Assembly: GCA_039029275.1 (NCBI GenBank)
Contig: JBCCGL010000015.1
Span: 72,682 to 136,681 of the forward strand
Origin: JBCCGL01 sp039029275
Lineage (GTDB): Bacteria > Pseudomonadota > Gammaproteobacteria > JBCCGL01
DNA: 64,000 bases
Direction of reading: 5' to 3'
Position numbers and translations under genes: made by a program. Positions 8,709-16,527 of the stretch are shown piece by piece (position 1 is the stretch's first letter; every line of letters starts with the position of its first letter). A model generated the notes under the pieces. That model was not told the origin of the DNA. It searched no databases and saw only the letters and a program-made list of their open reading frames with translations.

Positions 8709-8726
8709 CAAGCGCTACATGAGCGG

Positions 8727-9689
8727 CTACATCCAGCCGCGTTCTTTATAGTATTTCACTGCGCCATCGTGCAACGGGGCTGAAAGTGAATCCGAAATCA
8801 TTTCGTTCTCTTTCAGGTTGGCAAACGCCGGGTGCAGTTTTTTGAAGTTATCGAAGTTATCGAAAACGGCTTTTACGACTGTGTAGACCGCTTCTTCTGA
8901 CACATCAGAACTGGTCACAAAGGTCGCACCAACACCAAAGGTTTCGATGTCGCGATCATTGTTGTACATACCCGCCGGAATCGTGGCTTTGCGGTAGAAG
9001 GAGTTGTCCGAGACCAGCTTGTCGATTGCCGGGCCTTTGACGTCAACCAGGTGTGCTGCGCAGCTTGCGAGCGACTCTTGAGTCAGTGCGGACGGGTGAC
9101 CGACCAACCAGAAGTAAGCGTCGATTTTTCCGTCGCATACCGCCTGACCGGTTTCCGCTGATTTCATTTCAGCCGCGAGCGCCAGGTCACCGCGATCCCA
9201 ACCGAGCGCGCCTTCGATGACTTCCCAGGTGCCGCGTGTTCCGGAGCCGGGGTTACCGATGTTCATCCGTTTACCCTTGGCATCGGTCAACTGAACAATG
9301 TTCGAATCATCGCGTGCGATGACTGTGACAGGTTCCGGGTGAACCGAAAAAACGGCGCGCAGTTTGTCGAATTTACCTTTCTCTTCAAACTTCGAGGTGC
9401 CGTTGTACGCGTGGTACTGCCAGTCAGACTGCGCTACACCAAACTCCAGTTCGCCTGCGCGAATAGTGTTGATGTTGTAGATTGAGCCACCGGTCGACTC
9501 GGCAGAGCAGCGAATACCGTGCTCTTTACGACCCTGGTTAACCAGACGGCAGATCGCACCGCCGGTGGGGTAGTAAACGCCGGTTACGCCACCGGTACCG
9601 ATAGAAATAAACTCCTGCGCGGTTGCGGTGCCTCCAAAAGCAACGACGCTGGACAGCGCTGCTGCGGTTGCGAGTTGTTTTAACTTCAT
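8727..9689 (-). CDS. TAXI-family TRAP transporter solute-binding protein
   Basis: 320 residues, periplasmic. The signal peptide begins MKLKQLATAAALSS and is cleaved after a TATA motif near residue 24. The TAXI hallmark follows at once: ISIGTGGVTGVYYPTGG, then the CSAESTGGS and GELEFGVAQSD segments typical of glutamate- or organic-acid-binding TAXI proteins. The start at 9689 is chosen for the GGAGGAAACC ribosome site and the proper signal peptide; an upstream in-frame start would add 22 unlikely residues. It feeds the fused permease at 5946-8561. The RpiR regulator gene directly upstream on the same strand may control it. Confidence 0.93.
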   Translation of the reverse strand: MKLKQLATAAALSSVVAFGGTATAQEFISIGTGGVTGVYYPTGGAICRLVNQGRKEHGIRCSAESTGGSIYNINTIRAGELEFGVAQSDWQYHAYNGTSKFEEKGKFDKLRAVFSVHPEPVTVIARDDSNIVQLTDAKGKRMNIGNPGSGTRGTWEVIEGALGWDRGDLALAAEMKSAETGQAVCDGKIDAYFWLVGHPSALTQESLASCAAHLVDVKGPAIDKLVSDNSFYRKATIPAGMYNNDRDIETFGVGATFVTSSDVSEEAVYTVVKAVFDNFDNFKKLHPAFANLKENEMISDSLSAPLHDGAVKYYKERGWM

Positions 9690-9720
9690 GGTTTCCTCCG
9701 TTACAAACGTTTCGCTTTGA

Positions 9721-9785
9721 TGATCACTGCCATGTTGCACCGTGCTCAAAAGCACGGCAAAGGTTGATCGCCGGATCAGTGATCA
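9721..9785 (-). promoter_or_regulatory. Nested inverted repeats in the TAXI gene leader
   Basis: The outer repeat TGATCACTG (9721-9729) pairs with CAGTGATCA (9777-9785). Inside it CCGTGCT (9740-9746) pairs with AGCACGG (9751-9757) around a four-base loop. The block lies 32 bp upstream of the TAXI start. It could be a regulator-binding region or a structured 5' leader. No U-run follows, so it is not a plain terminator. Confidence 0.5.
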
Positions 9786-9808
9786 AAAATTCCGGCTTGA
9801 CCTTTCAA

Positions 9809-9825
9809 CCTCGGTAAAGCCGAGG
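9809..9825 (-). promoter_or_regulatory. Hairpin directly after the rpiR-family stop codon
   Basis: CCTCGG-TAAAG-CCGAGG, a 6-bp perfect stem that touches the regulator stop codon. No T-run follows on the minus strand, so it is at best a weak terminator or an mRNA-end stabiliser. Confidence 0.35.
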
Positions 9826-10758
9826 CTAAAACTCTATGCGTTCTTCTGCAATAAAAGATTCGCGTCTTTCGAGCGACGCGATCGATTCATCGCCAAGTTC
9901 GTGCGCAACCATTGAGACCAGTATTTCGGCTAACACGAAACTAGCACCAACACTGTTGCCGATAAATGCCCCGGTAGCGGTTGAAATAAAACTGTGTTTG
10001 GCAACCGAGCTAAGCGGTGACGCGTGGCTGTCTGTTATCGCCACGACCGTCAGTCCATGCTTGGCGGCAATTTCCGCCGCCTGAATAGTGCGTCGCGTAT
10101 ACGGCGTAAACGCGACAACAAGCAGTGCGTCCTTGGGTTGCAGTTGAGCAAGTGAGTGCGCGATGCCGTGTTCGAATGATCCTAAAACCGAGACATCGTT
10201 ACGCAACAGGCCCAGCACGTAAGAAAGATAAACCGCAATCGCGAATGATTGCCGCAAGCCGTGCGTTCGTACACGTGGTGCGGAAGCCAGAATTTGTGCA
10301 GCGTCGATGAGTGTTTCTGCATCCAGATCGTGGCGCATGCGCTGAATGTTATCGATTTCCGTGCCTGACACCTTGTTCAACAGTCGGCTCACAGAGTCAG
10401 CGCCGCCCACATTTTTTTCGTGATGCAGGAGTGCGTCAGCCTGTTGCGAGTAGAAGTTTTGATCGTTGCGCACGTGTTTGCGGAACACACCCTGAAAGTC
10501 GGCAAACCCCGAAAAACCGAGGTTCTTGGCGAGACGGGTGAGGGTTGAAGCGTGTACGCCGTGTTGCTCAGCGAGATGTGTAATCGAATACATCGCCGTA
10601 TCGCGTGGGGAGTCGAGCAGACCCGCCAACACACGAATCGCACGCTTACCGTGCGCAGAGTCTTTACCCTGTTCGCGCTCCCTGGCCAGTACCACACGCA
10701 GTTCCCCGATCGATTCAGGCGATGTGCGGCAGGGCGGTGAAGCTTGGGTAGACGGCAT
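9826..10758 (-). CDS. RpiR/MurR-family transcriptional regulator (HTH + SIS)
   Basis: 310 residues. The N-terminal RpiR helix-turn-helix spans about residues 30-100, with the recognition segment SITHLAEQHGVHASTLTRLAKNLGFSGFADFQ. The C-terminal SIS (phosphosugar-isomerase-type ligand) domain includes ALLVVAFTPYTRRTIQAAEIAAKHG. RpiR regulators bind a small metabolite in the SIS domain and repress or activate nearby catabolic genes. It is divergent from the aminotransferase-BKACE pair and upstream of the TAXI transporter, so it is the likely regulator of both. The palindrome at 10812-10829 is the probable operator. The ATG at 10758 is preferred over a GTG two codons earlier. Confidence 0.9.
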   Translation of the reverse strand: MPSTQASPPCRTSPESIGELRVVLAREREQGKDSAHGKRAIRVLAGLLDSPRDTAMYSITHLAEQHGVHASTLTRLAKNLGFSGFADFQGVFRKHVRNDQNFYSQQADALLHHEKNVGGADSVSRLLNKVSGTEIDNIQRMRHDLDAETLIDAAQILASAPRVRTHGLRQSFAIAVYLSYVLGLLRNDVSVLGSFEHGIAHSLAQLQPKDALLVVAFTPYTRRTIQAAEIAAKHGLTVVAITDSHASPLSSVAKHSFISTATGAFIGNSVGASFVLAEILVSMVAHELGDESIASLERRESFIAEERIEF

Positions 10759-10811
10759 AAACACTGTTTGATCAACGGATTGCGCACAATACTACGATGT
10801 GATGAATGCAT

Positions 10812-10829
10812 GTGCAAATAAATTTGCAC
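10812..10829. promoter_or_regulatory. 18-bp perfect palindrome, candidate RpiR operator
   Basis: GTGCAAATAAATTTGCAC is perfectly self-complementary and lies midway in the 138-bp gap between the divergent rpiR-family and aminotransferase genes. A third half-site, GTGCAAATA, follows at 10841-10849, two helical turns away. Confidence 0.65.
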
Positions 10830-10896
10830 GGATTGATTTTGTGCAAATATGTGTGATTAAATCGCGAGCGAAATCAACTCTGCAGGAACTGCAACA

Positions 10897-12231
10897 GTGA
10901 GCCGAATTCTCCATCGCAACGCGCGCGCCACACCGCCGGTCGCCGTGCGTGGCCAGGGCGTGTACCTCTACGATCGCGACGGCAAACAATATTTAGATGG
11001 CAGCGGCGGTGCTGCGGTCTCGTGCCTCGGCCATGGCCATCCGGAGGTGGTCGAGGCGATGCGAAGACAGGCGGGATCGGTTGCCTACGCGCACACGGGC
11101 TTTTTCACCAGCGAGGTTGCAGAAGAACTCGCGGACTTTTTAATCCAACGCAGTCCTGGTCTGGGCAAAGCCTACTTTGTAACAGGTGGATCAGAGGCGA
11201 TGGAGGCCGCCTTAAAAATTGCGCGGCAGTATTTTCTTGAGCGCGGTGAACACAAACGAAAACACTTTATTGCCAGGCGCCAAAGTTATCACGGCAATAC
11301 CCTCGGGGCGCTTGCCGTTGGCGGCAATCAGTGGCGACGCGTGCAGTTCGAGCCAATGCTGATTGATGCGCACCATATCGCTCCGTGTTATCCGTATCGC
11401 GATCAAGGCGACGACGAATCGGAGTTTGAATACGGCCAGCGCATCGCAAATGAGTTGGAAGAAAAAATTGGTGAACTCGGTGCCGAATCCGTCATCGCGT
11501 TTATTGCCGAGCCGGTCGTGGGTGCGACTGCGGGCGCATTAACGCCGGTGCCAGGCTACTTTAAGCGGGTTCGCGAGATTTGCGATGCACATGGGATTCT
11601 GTTGATTCTGGACGAAGTCATGTGCGGCATGGGCCGCACCGGCACGCTGTTCGCGTGCGAGCAAGAAGGCATCGAGCCCGACATCGCAGCGGTTGCCAAA
11701 GGCCTGGGCGGCGGGTATCAACCCATCGGTGCGATGTTGATGTCAGATGAAATTTTTTCAGCAATCGAGTCGGGCAGCGGATTTTTCCAGCACGGTCACA
11801 CCTACCTCGGTCATCCCATGAGTTGCGCGGCGGCGCTTTCGGTGCAAAAGATCGTCGAGCGGGATGACTTACTCGAAAACGTCAGGAGCGCGGGCGCATC
11901 GCTTAAACAGGCCCTTGGGGAGCAATTTTCGGAACACCCCAACGTCGGCGATGTGCGTGGGCGCGGATTATTTATCGGGCTGGAACTCGTTGCAGAAAGA
12001 TCCACCAAAACGCCGTTTGAGCTATCTGTGCCGCTGCACAAGATCGTCAAGCAGCAAGCGATGGCAGCCGGGCTGATGTGTTACCCCATGAGCGGAACGA
12101 TCGACGGACAACGCGGCCACCACATTTTGCTCGCTCCGCCTTACATTATTGATCACGATCACATCGACGAAATTGTAAAAAAACTTTCGTTGGCGATAGA
12201 TGAAACCTGTCGCGAGGTGAGCGCTGCTTGA
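10897..12231 (+). CDS. Class III PLP-dependent aminotransferase
   Basis: 444 residues, full length for the class III (omega-amino acid:pyruvate / BioA / beta-alanine) group. The PLP-binding Lys268 is in AVAKGLGGGYQPIGAML, and the cofactor Asp239 is in LILDEVMCGMGRTG. Residues SYHGNT and TGGSEAMEAALK form the usual phosphate-binding and cofactor loops. It moves an amino group from a terminal or beta-amino substrate to pyruvate or 2-oxoglutarate. The start is GTG with AGGAA eight bases upstream. Its stop overlaps the TTG start of the BKACE gene (TTGA), so the two are translationally coupled. This suggests that the product is the beta-keto acid cleaved next. Confidence 0.93.
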   Translation: MSRILHRNARATPPVAVRGQGVYLYDRDGKQYLDGSGGAAVSCLGHGHPEVVEAMRRQAGSVAYAHTGFFTSEVAEELADFLIQRSPGLGKAYFVTGGSEAMEAALKIARQYFLERGEHKRKHFIARRQSYHGNTLGALAVGGNQWRRVQFEPMLIDAHHIAPCYPYRDQGDDESEFEYGQRIANELEEKIGELGAESVIAFIAEPVVGATAGALTPVPGYFKRVREICDAHGILLILDEVMCGMGRTGTLFACEQEGIEPDIAAVAKGLGGGYQPIGAMLMSDEIFSAIESGSGFFQHGHTYLGHPMSCAAALSVQKIVERDDLLENVRSAGASLKQALGEQFSEHPNVGDVRGRGLFIGLELVAERSTKTPFELSVPLHKIVKQQAMAAGLMCYPMSGTIDGQRGHHILLAPPYIIDHDHIDEIVKKLSLAIDETCREVSAA

Positions 12232-13058
12232 ACGCGTCACCCTGCGGCACTGTGCTCGCCGTTGCGCCAAATGGAGCATACAAGTCTCAACGTGATCATC
12301 CCGCGTTGCCGATAACTCCGCGCGAAATTGCGCGCACCGCGCATGCCTGCAATGAAGCCGGTGCAGCAATGATTCATTTGCACGTGCGCGATAAAGATGG
12401 TCGCCACTCACTCGATCCGGATAGCTACCGTGCGGCCGTCGACGCGACGCGACGCGAAGTCGCCGATCGAATGATCATTCAGGTGACCAGCGAGGCGGTT
12501 GATCGATATTCAACGCTTGCGCAAATCGATGCGATGAAAGCCCTGCGGCCACGATCAGTGTCTCTTGCTTTGCGCGAATTTCTGACCGGCGCGTGTGACA
12601 GTGAGAGCGTCGATTTTTTTCACTGGTTGTCGCGCGAGAAGATTCTGCCGCAGTTTATTTTGTACGACGTGGATGAGCTGTCCAGGTACATCAGCCTGAG
12701 CGCGAGCGGAAACATCCCCGATACACCGCATTGGCTTTTGTTTGTGCTGGGTCGTTACGTTGATGGGCAGGTGTCCAGCCCATCTATGCTCATTCCATTT
12801 TTGACCTTGATCGACAAGATTAGTGTGCCATGGGCGGTCTGCGCGTTTGGAAGCAGCGAATTGGCGTGCACGCTCGCAGCGACGTTGCACGGCGGCCATG
12901 CTCGGATCGGATTCGAAAACAACCTGCTGAACGTCGAGGGTTCAGTTGCAACCAGCAACGAAGAGCAAATAAAGGCGTTCGCGGATGTTGTCGATTCGCT
13001 CAACATTCGATTATCCGGCGCTGACGAATTCAGGAATCTTTTTGACGGTTGGGGATAG
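12228..13058 (+). CDS. BKACE-family beta-keto acid cleavage enzyme (DUF849)
   Basis: 276 residues. The BKACE family are zinc TIM-barrel enzymes that condense a beta-keto acid with acetyl-CoA and split it to acetoacetate plus a new CoA ester. The zinc ligands are in place: His50 and His52 in MIHLHVRD, and Glu230 in IGFENN. The N-terminal APNGAYKSQRDHPALPIT segment is characteristic. The start is TTG overlapping the aminotransferase stop. The tight coupling points to a substrate made by transamination of a beta-amino acid. The specific substrate cannot be read; the family ranges from 3-keto-5-aminohexanoate to dehydrocarnitine and beta-ketoadipate. Confidence 0.93.
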   Translation: MNASPCGTVLAVAPNGAYKSQRDHPALPITPREIARTAHACNEAGAAMIHLHVRDKDGRHSLDPDSYRAAVDATRREVADRMIIQVTSEAVDRYSTLAQIDAMKALRPRSVSLALREFLTGACDSESVDFFHWLSREKILPQFILYDVDELSRYISLSASGNIPDTPHWLLFVLGRYVDGQVSSPSMLIPFLTLIDKISVPWAVCAFGSSELACTLAATLHGGHARIGFENNLLNVEGSVATSNEEQIKAFADVVDSLNIRLSGADEFRNLFDGWG

Positions 13059-13119
13059 ATTGGCGAACAGATCAGCGTTTTTTACACGGTGAAACCAGCT
13101 TAAACTCTGCCCCACCAAC

Positions 13120-14214
13120 ATGAGTGAGATTCCCATGATTCTTTCGACGATGAGTGCCGTTCTGCTAACCGGCCACGGTGGCATTGAAAAGCTTGAATAT
13201 AGAGACGACGTTCCTGTGCCTGTTGCAGGTGACGGCGAGCTCTTGATTAAGGTAGCCGGCGCCGGCGTCAACAATACCGACATCAACACGCGAATCGGCT
13301 GGTATTCCAAACAAGTCACCGGCGATACGAACACCGGCGGTGCCGAAGGATTCGATTCTATCGACGACGACGATGCGAGTTGGTCGGGTACGCCCTTGCA
13401 GTTTCCGCGCATTCAGGGTGCCGACGTGTGTGGGCATGTTGTTGCCGTTGGTGCCGGGGTTGACGACGCTCGCATTGGTGAGCGCGTTTTAGTGCGCAAC
13501 ATGTTGCGCAGTTACGTTGACTATCGTCCATTCGAGTGCTGGACGATTGGCTCCGAGTGCGACGGAGGTTTTGCCGAATATTGCAAAGCGCCCGCGCGCG
13601 AAACCTATGCAGTGTCGTGCGACTGGACTGATGCCGAACTCGCCTCAGTGCCGTGCGCTTACTCGACAGCCGAGGGTATGTTGCATCGCGCAGGTGTCGG
13701 TGCAGAGCGCGTGCTCGTAACAGGCGCTTCAGGTGGCGTTGGCTCTGCGGCTGTCCAGTTGGCCAAGCGTCGAGGCGCAGAGGTTATCGCATTGGCGAGC
13801 GTCGCCAAGCACGATGAAGTTAAAGCGCTGGGTGCGGATCATGTGCTTGATCGCAACGCCGACTTGACTGAAGTCCTGGGCAACGAGAGCGTCGATGTGG
13901 TGGTCGATCTTGTTGTCGGTGACGGCTGGCCGGTGCTTTTGGACGTGCTGAAAAAAGGCGGGCGCTATACAACAGCAGGCGCAATTGCCGGCCCAATCGT
14001 CGAGTTGGACGTGCGCACTCTCTACCTCAAAGATCTGAGCTTTTTTGGTTGCACATTTCAGGACGACATCGTGTTTGAAAATCTGGTGAGCTATATCGAA
14101 AAAGGTGAGATCAAACCGGTTGTGGCGCAAACCTATCCTCTGGCGGAAATTCACCGTGCGCAGGAAGATTTTCTTTCCAAAAAACACACTGGCAAGCTCG
14201 TCTTAATACCATAA
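13120..14214 (+). CDS. Medium-chain alcohol dehydrogenase/quinone oxidoreductase-family protein
   Basis: 364 residues. The N-terminal GroES-like domain carries VAGAGVNNTDINTR and the GADVCGHVVAVGAGVD turn. The Rossmann domain has GASGGVGSAAVQLAKRRGAEVIA. This layout fits zinc-independent or weakly zinc-binding NADP(H) reductases of the quinone oxidoreductase/enoyl reductase group; an insertion around residues 60-85 (GGAEGFDSIDDDD) is unusual. It follows the BKACE gene by 61 bp on the same strand and may reduce an intermediate of the same pathway, but this is inference. Later in-frame ATGs (13135, 13150) could be the true start. Confidence 0.85.
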   Translation: MSEIPMILSTMSAVLLTGHGGIEKLEYRDDVPVPVAGDGELLIKVAGAGVNNTDINTRIGWYSKQVTGDTNTGGAEGFDSIDDDDASWSGTPLQFPRIQGADVCGHVVAVGAGVDDARIGERVLVRNMLRSYVDYRPFECWTIGSECDGGFAEYCKAPARETYAVSCDWTDAELASVPCAYSTAEGMLHRAGVGAERVLVTGASGGVGSAAVQLAKRRGAEVIALASVAKHDEVKALGADHVLDRNADLTEVLGNESVDVVVDLVVGDGWPVLLDVLKKGGRYTTAGAIAGPIVELDVRTLYLKDLSFFGCTFQDDIVFENLVSYIEKGEIKPVVAQTYPLAEIHRAQEDFLSKKHTGKLVLIP

Positions 14215-14306
14215 GGTCGCCATTTCGCTTTAGGGGCAAGGCCGCTCCGAAACCTTTGCGCTTTTGCGCGGTCTATACGCAGTCAATCCACCGTGTGGGG
14301 TGCCTG

Positions 14307-16022
14307 GTGAAACGCGCTGTCCTTTTTGCTTGTCTGCTTTTTTCATTCACTGTCAGTGCGGCTCCGGTCGAATCCGACTTCCCCTGGAATGATTGGGGCA
14401 GCGATGTTTTCGCGCGCGCGAAGCAGGAAGACAAATTCGTATTGCTCAGCCTGCAGGCGTGGTGGTGTCATCCCTGCCATCAAATGAACACGATCACGTA
14501 CGAAGATGACGCTGTACGAAAAATGATCGACAGCCACTTTATTCCGGTTTACGTCGATCAGGACAGCCGACCCGATATCTCCCAGCGATACGAGCGTTGG
14601 GGTTGGCCAGCGACCGTATTGTTTGCCGCCGACGGCACCGAAATCGTAAAACTGCGCGGTTTCTATTCGCCACAGTTTTTCATCCCAATTTTACAAGCCA
14701 CGATTGATGATCCCAGCCCGGTCGATTACGGCCGCGTTGGCGGCGACGAGCGCGCCCGGTCAAAAGTAACAGCGTTGACCGACGCGCAACGGAAAATCAT
14801 CAAGGATTTTATGAACGAGGTGTACGACGAGGAACACGGTGGCTGGGGACGTCGTGCCAAGTATATTGATCCGGCGACATTCGATTACGCGTTGGAGCAG
14901 GTGCCCTGGGATGAAGCGCTGGTACCGCGTGCTCACCATACCGTTTCCCAACTCACCAAAATGGTCAACACCGAACACGGCGGTGTATCGCAAATTTCTC
15001 TGCAAAAGGACTGGTCGGGCCCGTTGCAGGAATTTCCAATGTTTACACAGGAGGCTGGGCTAACCGCATTCTCGCTGGCCTACGCACGTTACGGTGACGA
15101 AGAATTTATACACGCAGCCGACAAGGTGTTCGGTTTTTTACGCGATACTTTGCTTAGCAGCGAAGGCGCGTTTTACACCAGCTTCGGTGCGCAAAGTTTT
15201 AATCCGGGCGTTGACAAAAATATTTATGCGCGTGAAAACGGACAGGCAATCAGCGCGCTTGCCGCCTACTATGATGTCTCCGGTAATCAAGAAGCCCTGG
15301 ATATTGCGACAACCGCAGCGCAGTGGATCATCAAAAACCGAAATCTTGACGGAGGCGGTTTTCGCCACGCAGAGCAGGACGAAGGCGGGCCGTATTTGGT
15401 CGACACGCTGACCATGGCGCAGGGGATGCTGCGTTTATATCGCTCAAGCGGCGAACGCTACTGGTTGGATCAGTCCGTAGCGGCCGCAGCGTTTATTAAA
15501 AGCAACTTCGTTGAGGCCAAAACCGGCGGATTCATTTCCACCGCCGCGCCCGGCGAGTCATTTTTAAAAGACACGGTGAAGCAAAAAGACGAGAACGTGC
15601 GGGCGACCCGCTTTTTTAATCAGCTCTGGTACTTCACGGGTAACAATGATTTTCGCGACATTGCGGAAGCGGGAATGGGCTATTTAACGTCGCCACCTAT
15701 TCTGGATGGCTATTACTTTCTGCCGGGGGTACTGCAGGCAGAATATGAACTCGCGAATGAACCGGTGCACGTGACGATAGTCGGTGCAAAAGACGATCCG
15801 GATGCAGCGAAACTTTATCGCGCGGCGCTGGCGTATCCGAGCACATACAAACGTGCGGAGTGGTGGGACAAGCGCGAGGGCGCATTGCCTAACGATAACG
15901 TGCGTTATCCAGATCTGGGAAAAGCGGCTGCATTTGCATGTACGGAAAATATTTGTTCAACGCCGATCTTTGATTCAGAAAAAATCAGGGATGTGGTCGC
16001 GCAGCTGCAAGATGATATTTAG
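14307..16022 (+). CDS. Exported thioredoxin-fold protein with C-terminal six-hairpin-like domain
   Basis: 571 residues from a GTG start at 14307. This start gives a clean signal peptide (VKRAVLFACLLFSFTVSAAP) and has GGGGTG upstream; the frame is open further 5' but without a better start. The N-terminal thioredoxin_7/DUF255-type domain has the redox motif CHPC (Cys54, Cys57) in LQAWWCHPCHQM. The rest, about residues 160-560, resembles the alpha/alpha barrel of YyaL/spermatogenesis-associated protein 20. It is probably a periplasmic disulfide or redox protein whose substrate is unknown. A second Cys pair lies at the C-terminus (FACTENICS). Confidence 0.82.
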   Translation: MKRAVLFACLLFSFTVSAAPVESDFPWNDWGSDVFARAKQEDKFVLLSLQAWWCHPCHQMNTITYEDDAVRKMIDSHFIPVYVDQDSRPDISQRYERWGWPATVLFAADGTEIVKLRGFYSPQFFIPILQATIDDPSPVDYGRVGGDERARSKVTALTDAQRKIIKDFMNEVYDEEHGGWGRRAKYIDPATFDYALEQVPWDEALVPRAHHTVSQLTKMVNTEHGGVSQISLQKDWSGPLQEFPMFTQEAGLTAFSLAYARYGDEEFIHAADKVFGFLRDTLLSSEGAFYTSFGAQSFNPGVDKNIYARENGQAISALAAYYDVSGNQEALDIATTAAQWIIKNRNLDGGGFRHAEQDEGGPYLVDTLTMAQGMLRLYRSSGERYWLDQSVAAAAFIKSNFVEAKTGGFISTAAPGESFLKDTVKQKDENVRATRFFNQLWYFTGNNDFRDIAEAGMGYLTSPPILDGYYFLPGVLQAEYELANEPVHVTIVGAKDDPDAAKLYRAALAYPSTYKRAEWWDKREGALPNDNVRYPDLGKAAAFACTENICSTPIFDSEKIRDVVAQLQDDI

Positions 16023-16510
16023 GAATCTTTAGCTAATCCCTCAACAAACTCCGTATTTGCGGTGTGTTCAAAAATGGTCGGTGAAACTTTGAGTTTTGCG
16101 GATCGCGTGCCTGCACCCAGAATAATGTAGTCGCACTCGGAAACTCGCGAGTCAACCCAAAGCGGCAAATCATCGGGCAACCCGATCGGCGTGACGCCGC
16201 CGAGTTGCATTCCGGTGATCGCTTTGGTTTCGTCACTTGATGCGAATGATACTCGGCGAGCACCGAGTTTTTTGCGCGCTGATTTATTCACATCCAATCG
16301 CGTGTGCGCGAGCAGTACACAGCATGCGAATTTCTCCTCGCCGGTCTTCGCTTTGATGAGAATTGCGTTGGCGGACTTCTCCAGAGATTCGCCGTAGTGC
16401 GCGCAAAAGTCGGCGGTATCCGCGAGCTCTGGATCGCAATCCATGAATTCGTAGTCAACACCGGTTTTATCAAGAAAGCTTTTGATTGTGTGTGAAACTT
16501 TGTCGCTCAA
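16019..16510 (-). CDS. YbaK/EbsC-family aminoacyl-tRNA deacylase-like protein
   Basis: 163 residues of the YbaK/ProX editing-domain fold: ANAILIKAKTGEEKFACCVLLAHTRLDVNK with the conserved Lys, then the GGVTPIGLP loop and the C-terminal YIILGAGTRSAKLKVSP. The family hydrolyses mischarged aminoacyl-tRNA, for example Cys-tRNA(Pro) or Ala-tRNA(Pro). The only start at the N-terminus is TTG (16510), with GGAAAAAAAAG upstream. It lies 17 bp after the MttB-family gene on the same strand, so it is probably cotranscribed with it. Its stop overlaps the stop of the convergent thioredoxin-fold gene. Confidence 0.88.
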   Translation of the reverse strand: MSDKVSHTIKSFLDKTGVDYEFMDCDPELADTADFCAHYGESLEKSANAILIKAKTGEEKFACCVLLAHTRLDVNKSARKKLGARRVSFASSDETKAITGMQLGGVTPIGLPDDLPLWVDSRVSECDYIILGAGTRSAKLKVSPTIFEHTANTEFVEGLAKDS

Positions 16511-16527
16511 CTTTTTTTTCCAATGAG

